DNA of 64,000 bases from Cotesia glomerata (taxonomy: Eukaryota; Arthropoda; Insecta; Hymenoptera; Braconidae), in contig NC_058158.1 of NCBI RefSeq assembly GCF_020080835.1, forward strand, positions 11,284,001-11,348,000, written 5' to 3'. The translations under genes and the position numbers were made by a program. This document shows positions 35,950-49,700 of this stretch, one piece after another; position 1 is the stretch's first letter, and each line of letters opens with the position of its first letter. The notes beneath the pieces were generated by a model. It saw only the letters and a list, made by a program, of their open reading frames with translations. It was not told the DNA's origin and ran no database searches.

Positions 35950-37751
35950 TCATCTCTGCCAACGGGAATATCCAGCTGGTGATTTGAAGAAAACAATCAT
36001 TGATTCATATTAAAATAAATCATTTTCAAATTGTGCATTCATTGATTTTTCTTATATTATTTAAAAAAGTTATTAATATAAAAATAATTATAATACTATT
36101 AATACGTGAAGTGAGTGAGTAAAGAGTAAATTTATTCTATTACTAGAATATGTCAAGTTTTGTTCTCAAAGCTACTATTCTGTCAATAAAATTACAAAAC
36201 ACTTGTATTCATACCTATTTAATAATTTAATCATCCTCATAGAAAAACCCGTAACCGTATGAGTCAATCTTAATCAAACATACAATTGTGAAAGTTAATT
36301 TTAATATACCTAACTCTGGACATGTCTTGAAGGGATACGTGAGGATGTTAATAAACAAATGTACTTAGATAAAATACTGAGCAAGTACATAGATATGAAG
36401 AGAATATGGATATTATCAGCGAAAACATTATACCCGTAAGTTCGTTGAGTCACACGTTTGTGCTGCGAATCATATTGTCTGGAACCGCAGCGGGACAGCG
36501 AGCGGGTAAGTGTGTGACGTCGATCCTGAACAATTTACTCCAAGAATTCGCTTGGCATGATTCACAAACTAGTTTGTTATTCACATTCGAGATCTTTATG
36601 CAGGTATACACACTATTTTGATAGACATAAGGGATAGGTTGGGCATGTTCCATCCTCCCATTATATTTAGTACCAATAAACCGCATCCTTGATAGTAATT
36701 TATTATTTTTTTTTTTTTTTTATTTTTTTTTATTTTTTTTTATTTTAACAACAAACAATTTTGCAGCGATGGACAAATGTATTTATAATTCTAGCTTTAA
36801 ATTATTTATGATTCATAAACAAGTGATAAGAGAACAGGAAACGTGTATGAGAGATAAATAAAAGAAGCAAAGAAAGAAACCAGAGTGTAGAAGAAGAAAA
36901 ATAAGACGATGAAGAAGAAAAAAAAGAGCTCCGGGAGGGAAAAGAGAAGAGAGAAAGTAAAAACCAAAAAAGTATCGGCTGAGGGATGGAGTGAAATGTC
37001 TGCCGGCATGTGTGGTGTGGGGAGTATGGATACTCTTTAGTGAGTAAAATACAGTAGTACTTAGTATAGAACAAACCATTGAAGCGGCTGTGGCGGATCG
37101 TCAATCGTCCTGACGTTCCCCATCATATTAGACCTAATCTTGGGATCTCCTTCGCGAAGAAACGTATAAACAGCATCCTAGTGTCGTGGTGCTGTGGCCA
37201 GCCAACCACCTCCTAACAGTACCAACGGCGGTTGAAAGAGACGCACGCGCTTTTCTCTTCCAATCGTCACGTCTCAAATTGCGCGCTTCAGCCTTTAGCT
37301 TAACTTACCGGGCAGTTAAACTTTACTTTGGTTTTTGCGTTTATTCCGGGACGTTCGTGCATCAAATTACAAAATCATAAAATTTATATTGAAAACGCTT
37401 CCACACATTTGCATACCTGTACATATCAAAGTAATTATAGATTTTCGTTAAATATTTATATATAAATAACAGATAAATAAAACAAAACTCAGCTTATTAC
37501 GTGAGAAAGATTCCAAGTGCTCAAGACAGAACTTAACAAGTGAATTAGTTTTTTTTTTTAACAATCGTGAAAATTTTTTTTTCTTATTTTTTATTACTCT
37601 AAAGTAATTTTGCTAGTCTCTATTTTTTTTTTTTTTTTTTAATGAAAAATTACATTTATTTGTTTCAATTAAAATTTTAGTGTTTTAATAAATTGTTTAG
37701 ATAAATTTTTATACTTTTTGTTGTTTTGTTATCTTGATAATTTGGTGAGTG
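35950..37751. promoter_or_regulatory. Intergenic region and 5' region of Zasp52
   Basis: The first part is Zasp66 3' UTR and AT-rich DNA, with a T-rich tract at 36702-36745 and a purine-rich stretch at 36835-36960. A GC-richer block at about 37080-37375 is the best candidate for the Zasp52 promoter or non-coding first exon. ORFs in this span lack family signatures. Confidence 0.4.
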
Positions 37752-40700
37752 ATGGCGCAACTGATAAGCGTCAAACTATCGAGATTTGACGGATCTCCAT
37801 GGGGATTCCGGCTCCAAGGAGGAAAAGATTTTGGTACACCTTTAATTGTGCAAAAGGTTTGTTGTTCTTATCTTCTTAATTTAATTTGAATATCAATAAA
37901 CAAATTAATTTATTTATTGAAAACTAATTATATCTTCAACTGATAATAATAATGATAAGAATTAATCAATTACAGAGAAGAATAAAATAAAATAAAATGT
38001 TACATAAAATCTTGAATAAATGTTTAGTTAAATTTTATACGATTAGGTCAGAAAGCATTGCCAATTATACGTGGTGTTTAAATGCTCCTCAAATTGAAAT
38101 TTGGCATCTACTCTGTACACTAAAACCATCTCCGTGGATTCTCCTGGGTAATTTGAGCTGCCAATATACAATTCGAGTATAAACATCGTATTATAATCGT
38201 CTGAATAACTTGAGATTTGAAATTATCTAATATTACTCATACTTTTATAATTGTACATAACACTCAAGCGTCTAAATGTGTTCACCAGAAACAAATAAAA
38301 TAAAATAGAAAAAAAAAGAAAATAAAATTTGACAGACTGAGCGAATTAAAATGTCTTGAAGCAGACGGCGAAGCATTTAACCATTTAAAAAGTTACGTCT
38401 TTTCCTAAATAAAAAAAGCGTCTTGAGTTTAAAAGTTACACAGACGTTGTTGTTGCGGTAATCCGATGCAAATTATTTGGATGTTCTATTTTGAGAAGGT
38501 GCCTTTGCGAAACTCACACGATCATACATTCAGCTTAACCAGCTCTAATGTAGACTCGGTAACGCAATAGCTGACTAAACTACAGCAATTACGGAAAAAT
38601 TATTTTTTTTTACGTCGAAATTTTTAAAGATCTAAATTTAAAAATGTTGACTAAAATACAAAGAATTTTCACGTACGTATACATTGTCAAGTAATGAGTG
38701 TGTTTATCACAAGATATGAGCGCCAATTATTCATAGCAAGGTCTTTCATGCTCTTATCTTCATTCTTCAACACTTTATTATTATATGTATACACACATAT
38801 ATATATATAAATTTATTGGCTATACAATAGTAAAGATAAAAAAAAATAGCTGAAAAAATTAAACTACTGCTTTACGCTCAGTTATAAATAATTTCACACG
38901 GTAATTTTTTAAATGAAAGCTCTTGAAAAATCTTCTCTCTCTAGTCAAGAGCCTAACTTTACTGATAAAAAAATTTATTTTATTCAAGGGAAGAAATCTA
39001 AAACCAAGTTGATCATTTCAAAAACTTTAATTGTTTTTAATCGAGCAAAAAAAAGAAATGAAGTTGAGTAAAATTTACTCAAATCAAGAAAAATTTTCTA
39101 GTTCAAGAATTTTTCTGCTTGATTCAAAACAAGCTCTTAAAAATAATTTTGAACCAAGATTTTTTCTCTTGAAACCAATTAATTTTCTTAATCAGTATTC
39201 TTCCCTGATTAACATTTAATTAAACGGTATTTAAGAGAGTTTTGTTCGATAAGACCTCATTATAATATATAGCATATCCAAAAGGGCGCAAGAGCAACAG
39301 AGCCAGAGCTCGGTGGATATTAATAGAGACCAAGGCCCGGTTCCGCGCCCGCAAAGCTTACACTCTTCTGTATAGTGTGGATATAAAAATATCGCTTTTA
39401 TTTTTCGTCTTCTCAAGCTCAGTGATGCTCGTATACGTATGCGGCTTTCTTTCGGGATACTTTTACCAAGAAGAGTCCAAGTCAAACAGAACTAAACATA
39501 TATACATTAAATAATATACATATGTAATGCTAAACAATAGTTTTTTATTTCTTTCCTGTATTTCTTCAGACAAGACATTTAATAGCTTTATTTTATTTGA
39601 ATAATCGATGTAAAAAAAGTCAATTGACCCCCAGATCCATTAAATTATTTCTTTAGCGTCGATTTAATCAATCATGGTACTTACAAGTTGTGTTCGCCAA
39701 TGAATCATCCGCGACATAACTCATCGGGTATTAATCATAGATATGAACATCTTTGTTTTATTTGCGAACCAACATCTGTTTATTTATTTTATATTCTTTA
39801 TTTATATTTAAATGTCTAGTGTGTGACTGTTTCTTGTGTGTCCACTCTGCTCGGTAGTCGGTATCTTTTATCAGCCAGCGAATCTTATGCATAGAGCACT
39901 ACACGCGGTTAATGCGGTTTGAAAGGGGTCAGGGAAAGGGGACAAGTTAGAAGGGGAAATTTATTATTTTTAGACTGGTCCCTGATTATTTTTAACCATC
40001 ATTTCTTATATACTCATACACTCCATCTTGTCTTAACCCTGACTTGATATTACAGCGGTCCCATAACGTCACTAATTTTATTTATATAACACCCTTGTAA
40101 ATTCTTTGCTGTCTTTTTATTTTTGTTTTCCCGTCATACGCGACATATTAAGTTTCAATCCAAATAAAATATCCCCGAATCAACAAATTACTTAAATATA
40201 AACTCTACTTTTTATTTTTTACAGTGACCCACTTTTAATTGTAGACAATAAATATATCTATGACGTTTGTTGGCATTAAATTTTTTATTTTTTTTCTGGC
40301 AGACTATTATGTAGAAATAACTATGACGTAAATTATAAAATTGTCTAAATAAACTATACTTTTATAAAATGATTTTAATTTTGTTCTTGGCCTCATCTGA
40401 GATTAGCGCCGCGTGAGTAGAAAATATCTGCATCTGATTTGTGAATGAATACGCATATTCAGTCTTGACTATGGACTATATTATTATACATATATGTATG
40501 TACATGAAAAAAAATTTATTTTTTACTATTTTAATTAGTAATACGGTACCTAGGGTGTCTCTTAAGTAAAATACTACAGGAGCTTCATAATAACCACTAC
40601 AGCGGTTATTTTCTACATCTAAATAAAATTTTTTCAAGTATAAATTTTTTAATTTAACAGTTAAATAATAAGTGTAAGATAGTAAAAGAGTTTTACTTTA

Positions 40701-43700
40701 ATCAAGAAAATTAATGAAGATCAAAATAATTTTGGCTCAAATAAAATTATTCTTTAAATAAAAAAATTTTCTTCCCTTAAAAAAAATTTGATTTCGCAAA
40801 AATAATTATTGTCTTCATACATATTTTCTTGAATTAAGAAGAATTTGACTAAAGAATTGATTTTTTTTTGTGCATAAATTTAATATTAAAACCAAAATTT
40901 TACTATTAAAAATAATAAATAATGATGATAGTACTATAACTTACTATCACACCGATAAAAAAATTATTAAAAAAAAAAAAATCTTAAACCAAGAAAATTA
41001 TTTTAAAGAGTTTTTTTAAAATTTTTTATCTTAAATCAAATTGATTTTTATATTAGAGTATTAATTTTCTTCCGTGTAGCGCATGAATGTATATAAATAA
41101 AGATACTAAAATTAACAAGTGCTCGATAACCTTCAAGATTTTGCCAAAAAGTAAATTATGAAAAGAAGAATTTGCATACCAAAATTGTTAAAAACTACGA
41201 ATGAAAATTTTTAGCACTAATTTTTTTAACAAATAAAACTGAAAATGGTCAGATATCTACTAATTCTAGTATTATTATGAATAAATTCTTTACGTAAATA
41301 AATTTGCAATTAAAAAACAAATTTTTTGGCAAAAGAGTTCTTGATTGAATAGAAGCTATTAAATAAAATTTGGTAATCGACGTAGTAGGGTGTCTGATGT
41401 TAAATATGTAGAGCGGAAGCCGATGTTATTAAGTGATACAAAAATAGACGGTTTAAAACTCATCAACACTAGACTATTTGTTGTAAAAGCACACAAGCTT
41501 TGAAAATGGAAACAGGTGCTATCTTGTGCTTTTCATCTATATCAAATTTTTTATAATTTAGTTTAGTACTTCAATGGCACTAGCTAAAAGTCTGTCTCTG
41601 TTTGCACTAGGTGAATGGAGGCTCCCCGGCAGAAGCAGCTGGTTTGAAAGCTGGCGATGCGGTCATCAGAGTCAACAACACAGATATGTTTAATTTGCGT
41701 CACAAAGACGCCCAGGATGTAATCGTAAGATCCGGTAACAACTTTGAGATCACTGTCCAGAGGTCTGTTGAAATAAAGAAATTCACTTTAATTTACTCAG
41801 TCGGTCATGAAAGTTATGTTATTGATATTGGTATTTTTACTTACAGAGGAGGTAGCACTTGGCGACCAAGTGTTTCACCTGTTTCTCAGTCAATTCCCTC
41901 GCCGCAGCCTCATCTTTCGGCAGGCAGCGTTTCTCCAGTGACTAAAACATCGCTCGCTGCCAAAAAAACCGACGGACATCTTATTGGAAGTGGACATAAC
42001 TTTAGTCCTAAACCTTATGTATGTTTGTATTTATTTAATTTTTGGAAATATTTATGCTAGCTTTCATTCATCTTGATCTATTCAAAATTTTAGCCAAATG
42101 GAACAAGCGAAGGACCAATTAAATCAATTGTTAACAAACAATACAACAGCCCAGTGGGAATTTACAGCGAGCAGACAATCGCTGAAACTCTTTCTGCGCA
42201 AGCTGAAGTACTTGCCGGTGGTGTTTTAGGGTAACTTTATAATATTTATTACAATATTATACTAATAGAAGAAAATTGAATAATTTCACATGAAAGATCT
42301 TTTAAATCTTCAAATGCATATTAATTAAATTAACTTTTTTTTATCGAAGTTATTTACTCAAAAATTAAAATTTCTTTTAATTTTTAAATACTCTCGGTTT
42401 TAAAAAATTTTTGATTAATTTTTATTTCGAAAATCAGGTATATTGTTTCATAAAGTTTATCAAAAATAAAACGATTTGAAAAAAACAATTTTTTTTAATA
42501 ATAAGAACTGTTTTATTTTTAATAAACTTTCAAGAAAGAAAAATGTGATTGAATGAGCCTTTTTCCTGAGAGTAGTACAGCGAACGTGCCACGAGAGGCA
42601 GCACTCGTAGTAGGGACAGACATAAAATATTTTCATTTAAGACAGTGTTATTTACGCTATATTATCTTATTATTTAAAAAGAATATTTAAACACAAAAAT
42701 TTTTAATAACCACTATGCCAACAAAACATTGTAGTTTTGCAAAGTGTACGTCGGATAATCGCTATCCAGAAGAAAATCTGTTTTTATACCATTTGTAAAA
42801 CCTCATATCGACGAGGTTAGATTCCAATAAAAGATTACGAAATTATAAAGTTCTAAATAACTAATAAACTAATTACTTAGAATCATCAATTACATGTTTT
42901 CAAAATTATTTTTGAAATTAATTAAATGAATAAAAATGAATAGCAAATTTTTTTCACACACTGATAGAAGGATTTATTTGTACCAAAAATATTTGTTAAT
43001 GGTTAACAAATCATTTATTAGAGACCACTTTTTAGTATTAAACAAATATTTCTTAGTATTTAAAATGATTTGTTTGTATTTAATAAATCTGATGTTCATT
43101 TATTGAATATTAATAAATCTTTTAAATACTAAGAAATATTCATTAAGGATTAAAAGTGGTTTCTAATAAATGATTTGTTAAATATTAAAAATATTTTTAA
43201 CTAGAAACAAATCCTTCTATTAGTGCAGTTATTGGATATAAATTAAAATGACATATAACCTCTGTCTGTTACTTAATCGTATTCATTTATTACATATAAT
43301 AACGTTTATTTATTACCATTTATATTTCATTCATATTTCACTCTAAAATAAATCTTAAATTTATAATTATTTTCAATTTCTCTTGTTACAGTTTGAATTT
43401 ACCGCTAGTTTTTTACTAGAGTTTGTATACTAACCTGTCAATTAATTCATTTTTTTTCCGGTAACTTTTAAGTTACGGCACGCAAACCAACGTTTTAATG
43501 TGACAACATTATTGTCTTTTACAGTTGCAAATTTTAATTTTGCTTCAGGAACGTCGTCTTCGGTCAAAAACATGTTTTTATAAGTCCACTTTACTATGTG
43601 ATTAAATGGAGCTCTGACAATGTTTGTCCCTACCGAACTACTAGCGCCGCTAGTGAGTAATTTTTCGTACTTCAGGAAAAAGGCTCATTTACTCCAATAA

Positions 43701-46700
43701 AACTAAGTTGTTGTGAATTTATTTAATTATATTTTTAAAAAATTTTTCGATCGTAAAGCACTCTCTGATGCTTCGCATTATGAGTCGTTCAATTTACTGA
43801 AGAATATAATATTTTTAAAAATATTATTAATATTTCACTTTTTTAATGTGATATGTTAAAAAATAAATGGAACTATGATTCTAAAATAATTACCAATTTT
43901 TTTTTTTTATAAAAAAAACTACAAATTTTATGACATTAAATTTACCAGTCACTTGATCATTTTTTAATTTTATTTAACAAACAAATTTGTTTTTAAAAAT
44001 TACTTAAAAAAAAATTTCATTTTTAATTCTTTTAAATTTCTACATCTCAACTTTATTTTATAATATTTTTTGTCATAATTTATTTATTACAAAAATTCTA
44101 AAAATTATCAAACATCTGCTAAATTAATTTTTATCAAATTTTAATTTTTTTTTGCTCTATATTGAAGAAAAGTTTCTAATTTTTACCATAAACTTATGAG
44201 TTAAAACATATTAATTTTTTAGAGTAAACTTCAAGAAAAATGAGAAGAATTACACACCAGAAAACAGTGAAGTATTCAAAATGGTGCGAGAAGCTGACAA
44301 GGAGCCAAAAACTCCAGAGCCTAGTGAGTATAAAACAACACTTTAAATATTTAGTATTATTATGAAATGAAAGTAAATTGAATGAAAAAATGTAAACACA
44401 GCTGACTCAGCGATACACAGTGGAGTAGTGACGCCCTCGTCACCAGCCTTAACTGGACTCAGATCAGTGTCCGCGCCAGAGACTAAACCTCAGCCGACTC
44501 CGCCACCCCAGAGCAGCTTGCCACCTGGCCAAAACATTTGCGCTGAATGTGAAAGACTTATTGTGTAAGCATTCAATACCCATTTTATTGCGGATGTAGA
44601 TAAATAAATATTTTATAGGAATGATAATATTTAATCTATAAATTTAAATAATTCACAGTGGAGTCTTTGTCAGAATCAAGGAGAAAAATCTTCACGTCGA
44701 ATGTTTCAAGTGCTCAACATGTGGTACCACCCTCAAGAATGTTGGTTATTACAATATAAACAGTAAATTGTACTGTGATATTCATGCAAAACTTGTTGCG
44801 AGACAGCAAGCTCCTGCTGGATATATTCCAGTGACTGTTTCACCGTAAGTATTATTCACACAATTACAATAATAAAAATTTCTCCTGATAATTTTTTTTT
44901 TAATTTTCACATGTGGAATTTTTTAATTAAATTTTTTTCATAATAATATCATTGCTATAAAATTTAAAAATAATTTCTAATGTTTATCAACTTTAGTTTC
45001 ATAATATTATGATACGAAAGTTAGGTGACAACTGTCAATTTTTTAAATTCTTATAACAAATCAATTACAATAATAAAAATTTCTCCTAATAATTTTTTTT
45101 AATTTTCACGTGTGAAATTTTTTAATTAAATTTTTTTTCATAATAATTTCATTGCTATAAAATTAAAAAAAAAATTTTTAATGTCTGTCAACTTCAGTGT
45201 CCTATTAATATTCTATTTAATTAAATAACTAGTAAATTAATCGATTATTTATACACTAAATAATTACAGAGGAGCTAAAGCACCAGCAAGTACCATTTCA
45301 GCAGCACTTGGTAATTTCCAAAGCCAATCACCCATGTCACCAACACCTTTCAGCAATGGTACCAGCTCAACACCTTCTTTCTCTGTGAGTTTTCTTCACA
45401 AAATAACTTTAATTAATTTTATTCCAATAACGCTTAATTAATTGCAATTAATATTGTGTAGAGATGACAATTCAAAGAGTAATTACAATTATTGAAATTG
45501 ACTTATTGATTCTATTAACTTGCGAAACAGACTTAACAAAATTGTGTGTTTTTTGCTTTTGCTACTAATCGCATTTGCAGACACGCAAGACGTTCTACCG
45601 TCCACCATCGTCTTCCTCGTCGTACACCGTCGATTACTGTGAAGTCTCATCGCAACCGGTTGATCGTACTAGTACCTACGAATCGTTGCCATCTGAAACA
45701 AATTACCGGAGTATGGTGAAGAACGAGGCCGTCAATAATCAGCAAAACAACTACAAAACATACACAAGTACCATAACAATTAGGACCGGAAGCGAGGTTG
45801 GAAATAAGGATTACTACAGCGACGACACCAATAATACAGTGTGCCTTTGAATAATTAATTATCCATTAATCATTACTATTAATTTTAAATACCAACAGCA
45901 ACTTTAATCCTCTTATTAATTTCGGATTTTAAAATAATAATAAGATTATCAGATTGATTTTTAGCCATTTTTTTGACCTATTCCTCCCACCTTTTACAAC
46001 TCTTAATTATAAAGTAGTGAGTAATTAAGGTGACGATGGAAATGCGAAAAAATAATAGAATTGAGCAATATCGCATTCCGGCAAAATCCTTGGCCTATAT
46101 ATTATAAGCTCTGGCAATAAATAATAAGCATTCCAGAAGTTGATTCAGCTTCCTCGACAACAACAGCTACAGCTACGATAACTACGTTACATCGTACAAT
46201 GCCACAAACTAGAGACTACTGTGACTACTGCCAACGCTTCCTCACTCTCTCATTCTCTTGGTCGTATCACCATTATTATAACGTGGCTCGGGACGACAAT
46301 AAACGACAATAGACAACATATGTCCATATGTCATTTATTTTCACCGCTTGACTAATTAGCGTGCTATTTGTTGTAATCACCAGCCAATAATTGCTTGTGT
46401 GTCTGTTGATGATGATGATAATGATGATGATAAGTTGAGTTGAGTTGAGTTTAGGGTGATTATGCTGATGACTAAACACGTGATTGTTGTGTCGTGTTGC
46501 ATTGCAGCCCAGTCACCTTGGCAGTTCGCCCCGTGCTGATAAATCGCCCAGTTCTAGTCTTGTTCAGGTAACAATCTCAATCACTAAACGACTCTCGACT
46601 CCACCACTGATACCACTGTCTCTAAGTTTTTTTTTAAGTTTTATATTTTTCCGGTGAGCATTAGTGTTTTTTTTTTTTTGCTTTTTTTCTTTTCTTCTTC

Positions 46701-49700
46701 AGTACCAAGCCTTCATTTTCTTTTACAACATTTTACTACTATAAATAAATAAATCATAAGTGTTGATTACATGTGATATTACGTAAACTAGTTTAGTTAA
46801 TATAAGTAAATCCGAGAGAATTATCTGTAATTTTTATGTAAATTATGTCACAGGCAAACTTAAGTGGTCCGAAACCTTTCAGTGGGTCCAGTAATTTCGG
46901 GCCGACATCCAATTTTACTTCGACTCCGACCTCAAATTCAGTTAACAACAATTTCTCTCGGCCTCAAAGTCAAACAGTCACTGGTAAGTTTGTACCATAT
47001 AGCTATAAATAATTATTTAGTATTTAATTTTAATATTTAAAAAAAGTAAATATCACTTGATTGATTATATTTATTAAGCTAAAATATTTAATAATTTATA
47101 AAAGTTAAAAATAAATAATTTATAAAAATTAATAGCGAAATACTTATACGGCATTTAAAAATAAAAATCTTTTAGCTTATATTTGCTTTGGTGTGTTTAA
47201 AGTATAAAAACTATTTTATTTAATAAACGTACGACTTGGTGAATATTTTATGTAAATTCATCTCTACTTAGCTATCATACACTTTATATTAGTTAAATTC
47301 TAAACTATTACCTAATAATGAGATTAAATAAACAGAATACACCCTTTTTTATACACATTTTTGTAAACTTTTAAGTAAATATATTCTTAGAATTTTTATA
47401 TTTATAAATAAATAAATAAAATAAACAACGTTGACAACGGAAACGTTGAAAGCTGCGGTCCACAATAATTTTTTACAATTATTATTAATAAATAACGAAA
47501 TGTGTCAAACCATCGAGTATCATACAATCATCAGTCATAATATTTCCAGCGACCCTTTACTATTTCAAGCCATATAAAATGCACATACTTTCTTTTTCTT
47601 ATTCTTTTTTTTCAGCAGCTCATTCATCTTTCAATCCAAAACCTCGACCCTTCTCCCTAAGTCTCGCTTAATTATTTCGCAATATATATTTATATATAAT
47701 ATGACGGAAGGTAGCTCTCAACGATCAAGTCGTCCGCGTTGTCTTAATATATACTATATACATATAATATATATATCTATATATTTATATAATAATAATA
47801 ACAACAATATATTATAATTAATTTGAACGGAGCACAATAACACAGCTGTGTAATTGCAATCTGTATATTTTATTTTTTATTATTATTTTTCTTCTTTATT
47901 ATTTAAAATTGTTATTTCTTAAAAACAAAAAATAAAATAAAATACATTATCAATTATTTACAAACGAAATATCGATTACTTTAATTAGTTTTCTCAGAAT
48001 AGTGTGTAGCAGTGTGGCAATTTACAAAAAATATTTATAGTATAATGCCTAATCTACGTTATTTTTTTTATTTCTTCTTACACTATGCTTTGCTTTTTAT
48101 TAATTGCTTATTTATTTTTTCTTTCTTTTTTTTTTCTGCTCGCCTAACTTACGCCTCAATCTATTGCTGCTAATCAATGTTTGTATTTAATTAACCAACT
48201 GTTTGTATAAAATTCCTGCCATTTTCTCCATCGGACATCTTATTGTACTTGCTGTACTTGCTAACATAATCCGAAAATTCCTAAAAAAAAGAATCTTATC
48301 ACGCGGAATATAATTATTTGGAGGAGAAGGACATAAAAGGAACACCAGCTCCTAGCACAGCTGACGAATACTCCCGACCTCCGTCGTCGGTACGAAACAA
48401 GAGCTTGCAGTGGCCGCCTATTAAAAGTCTTGAAGACGCAACCTATCCTACAGCAAGTCCCATTTGGATCGACCCGAATCCAGTTTTAGACCGACGTCCG
48501 AGACACATTGTTCAAGACAGACAAGTGGAGCTTCACGAAAACGCCTGTCGGCGAAGCGAAAGCGTAAACCGGAGAAGAGAAGCTAACAGACGCGAAGAAT
48601 TCAGCCATTGTAACTGGGGAGAAGAACCAATGGAGAACAAGCCAGTTTGCAGTGCGCCATTTTATCGCAAGACAACGACCACCGAATGCTCGGAAGTCCG
48701 ACAATCTCGAAGCTCGAGCTTAAACCGTCCAGGATCTGCAGAAGGTGTCAGAAGATCCTTGACGCCTACCAGAATTAGCCAACCTGTTCCACAACCTTGG
48801 AGTGGTTCCACTGAATCGAGCTCTTATCGACATGTTCAGGCCCCAGTGCCACCAGAACCGCCAATTTGTCGCAAAGTTTGCACCTGCGAAATTATCTGTG
48901 AACGAATAACTGGTCCAGGAGGGCCGGAACATCAACAAGATCATGTTTACCGAGAAGTTAAGTGCGAACTGTGCAATCCACCGCCTTGCATGCAGGTAAC
49001 TGATTACGACCAGGAGCAGGAGATTGAAGAACCCTGCGAGATTCTCGAACAACAAACCGATTCAGAAGTTGTAGATCTGTCAAAAGTTGTCCCTCCAGAT
49101 GTGGCAGTGTGTCCCAAGGGTGTGGAAAATCAACACAACATGCACACCGAGATCATGGAGAAGGATGAGGGCAATATTCATATCAAGAAGACTACTATTT
49201 ATGAAAAGACAGTGGAAATTGTCTCTCCAAGCGAGTCACCTGCGAATGACAATGAAGTTGAAAACTGGTCCGGCAGAAGACAACACGTTGAGTCGGCAGA
49301 TAAAATTTCGTCGTTTATTGAGACCAAGAAGATGATTGAAGAAGCCAAGCAAGAAGAACTTAAGCATCGCGAGGCGTATGAAGAAGAGTGCAGACGTGAG
49401 GAAGAAAAGATGAGAAGAGTGCAAGAGGAAGAAGAACGTCGAGAAGCTAATCGATTGAAAATTTTGCAAGCTGAGAAGGAGGAAAAAGAGCGACGCATTA
49501 AGGAACAGAAGCGAGAAACTGAAATGCGCATTCGCCAGGAAGAAGAAGAAAGATTTGGAAAGCATGTTAGCTTCTCACAAAACCAGAGCTGTGATTATCA
49601 GAACCAGAACAACAGTCGAATTATGTCCGCCGAGCAGCATTACCGCGAGCTCAAAGAAGAAATAAAGGTCCAGGACACTGAAAGAACCGAACAGGAGCGC

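Larger units (their letters stand above)
42552..43689. mobile_element. THAP-bearing DNA transposon remnant with perfect 18-bp TIR
   Basis: AATGAGCCTTTTTCCTGA at 42552-42569 is matched perfectly in inverse at 43672-43689. A second inverted block, GTAGGGACARACAT, lies further in. It carries two broken coding remnants on opposite strands (42715-42798 plus, 43442-43573 minus) and a nested palindromic MITE. The THAP-like remnant suggests the P superfamily. No clear target duplication. Lies in a 2-kb Zasp52 intron. Confidence 0.7.

Noticed and set aside
36802..37104. Overlapping minus-strand Phe/Ser/Leu-rich ORFs upstream of Zasp52
   Set aside because: Produced by a purine-rich stretch (aga/gaa runs) on the plus strand; three overlapping frames open at once.
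39231..39485. 84-codon minus-strand ORF in Zasp52 intron 1
   Set aside because: No family motif and no splice or start support; more likely regulatory DNA.
49199..49565. Ser/Phe-rich antisense ORFs over the Zasp52 coiled coil (also 51486-51875)
   Set aside because: Mirror of Glu/Arg/Lys codons on the plus strand; no independent evidence.
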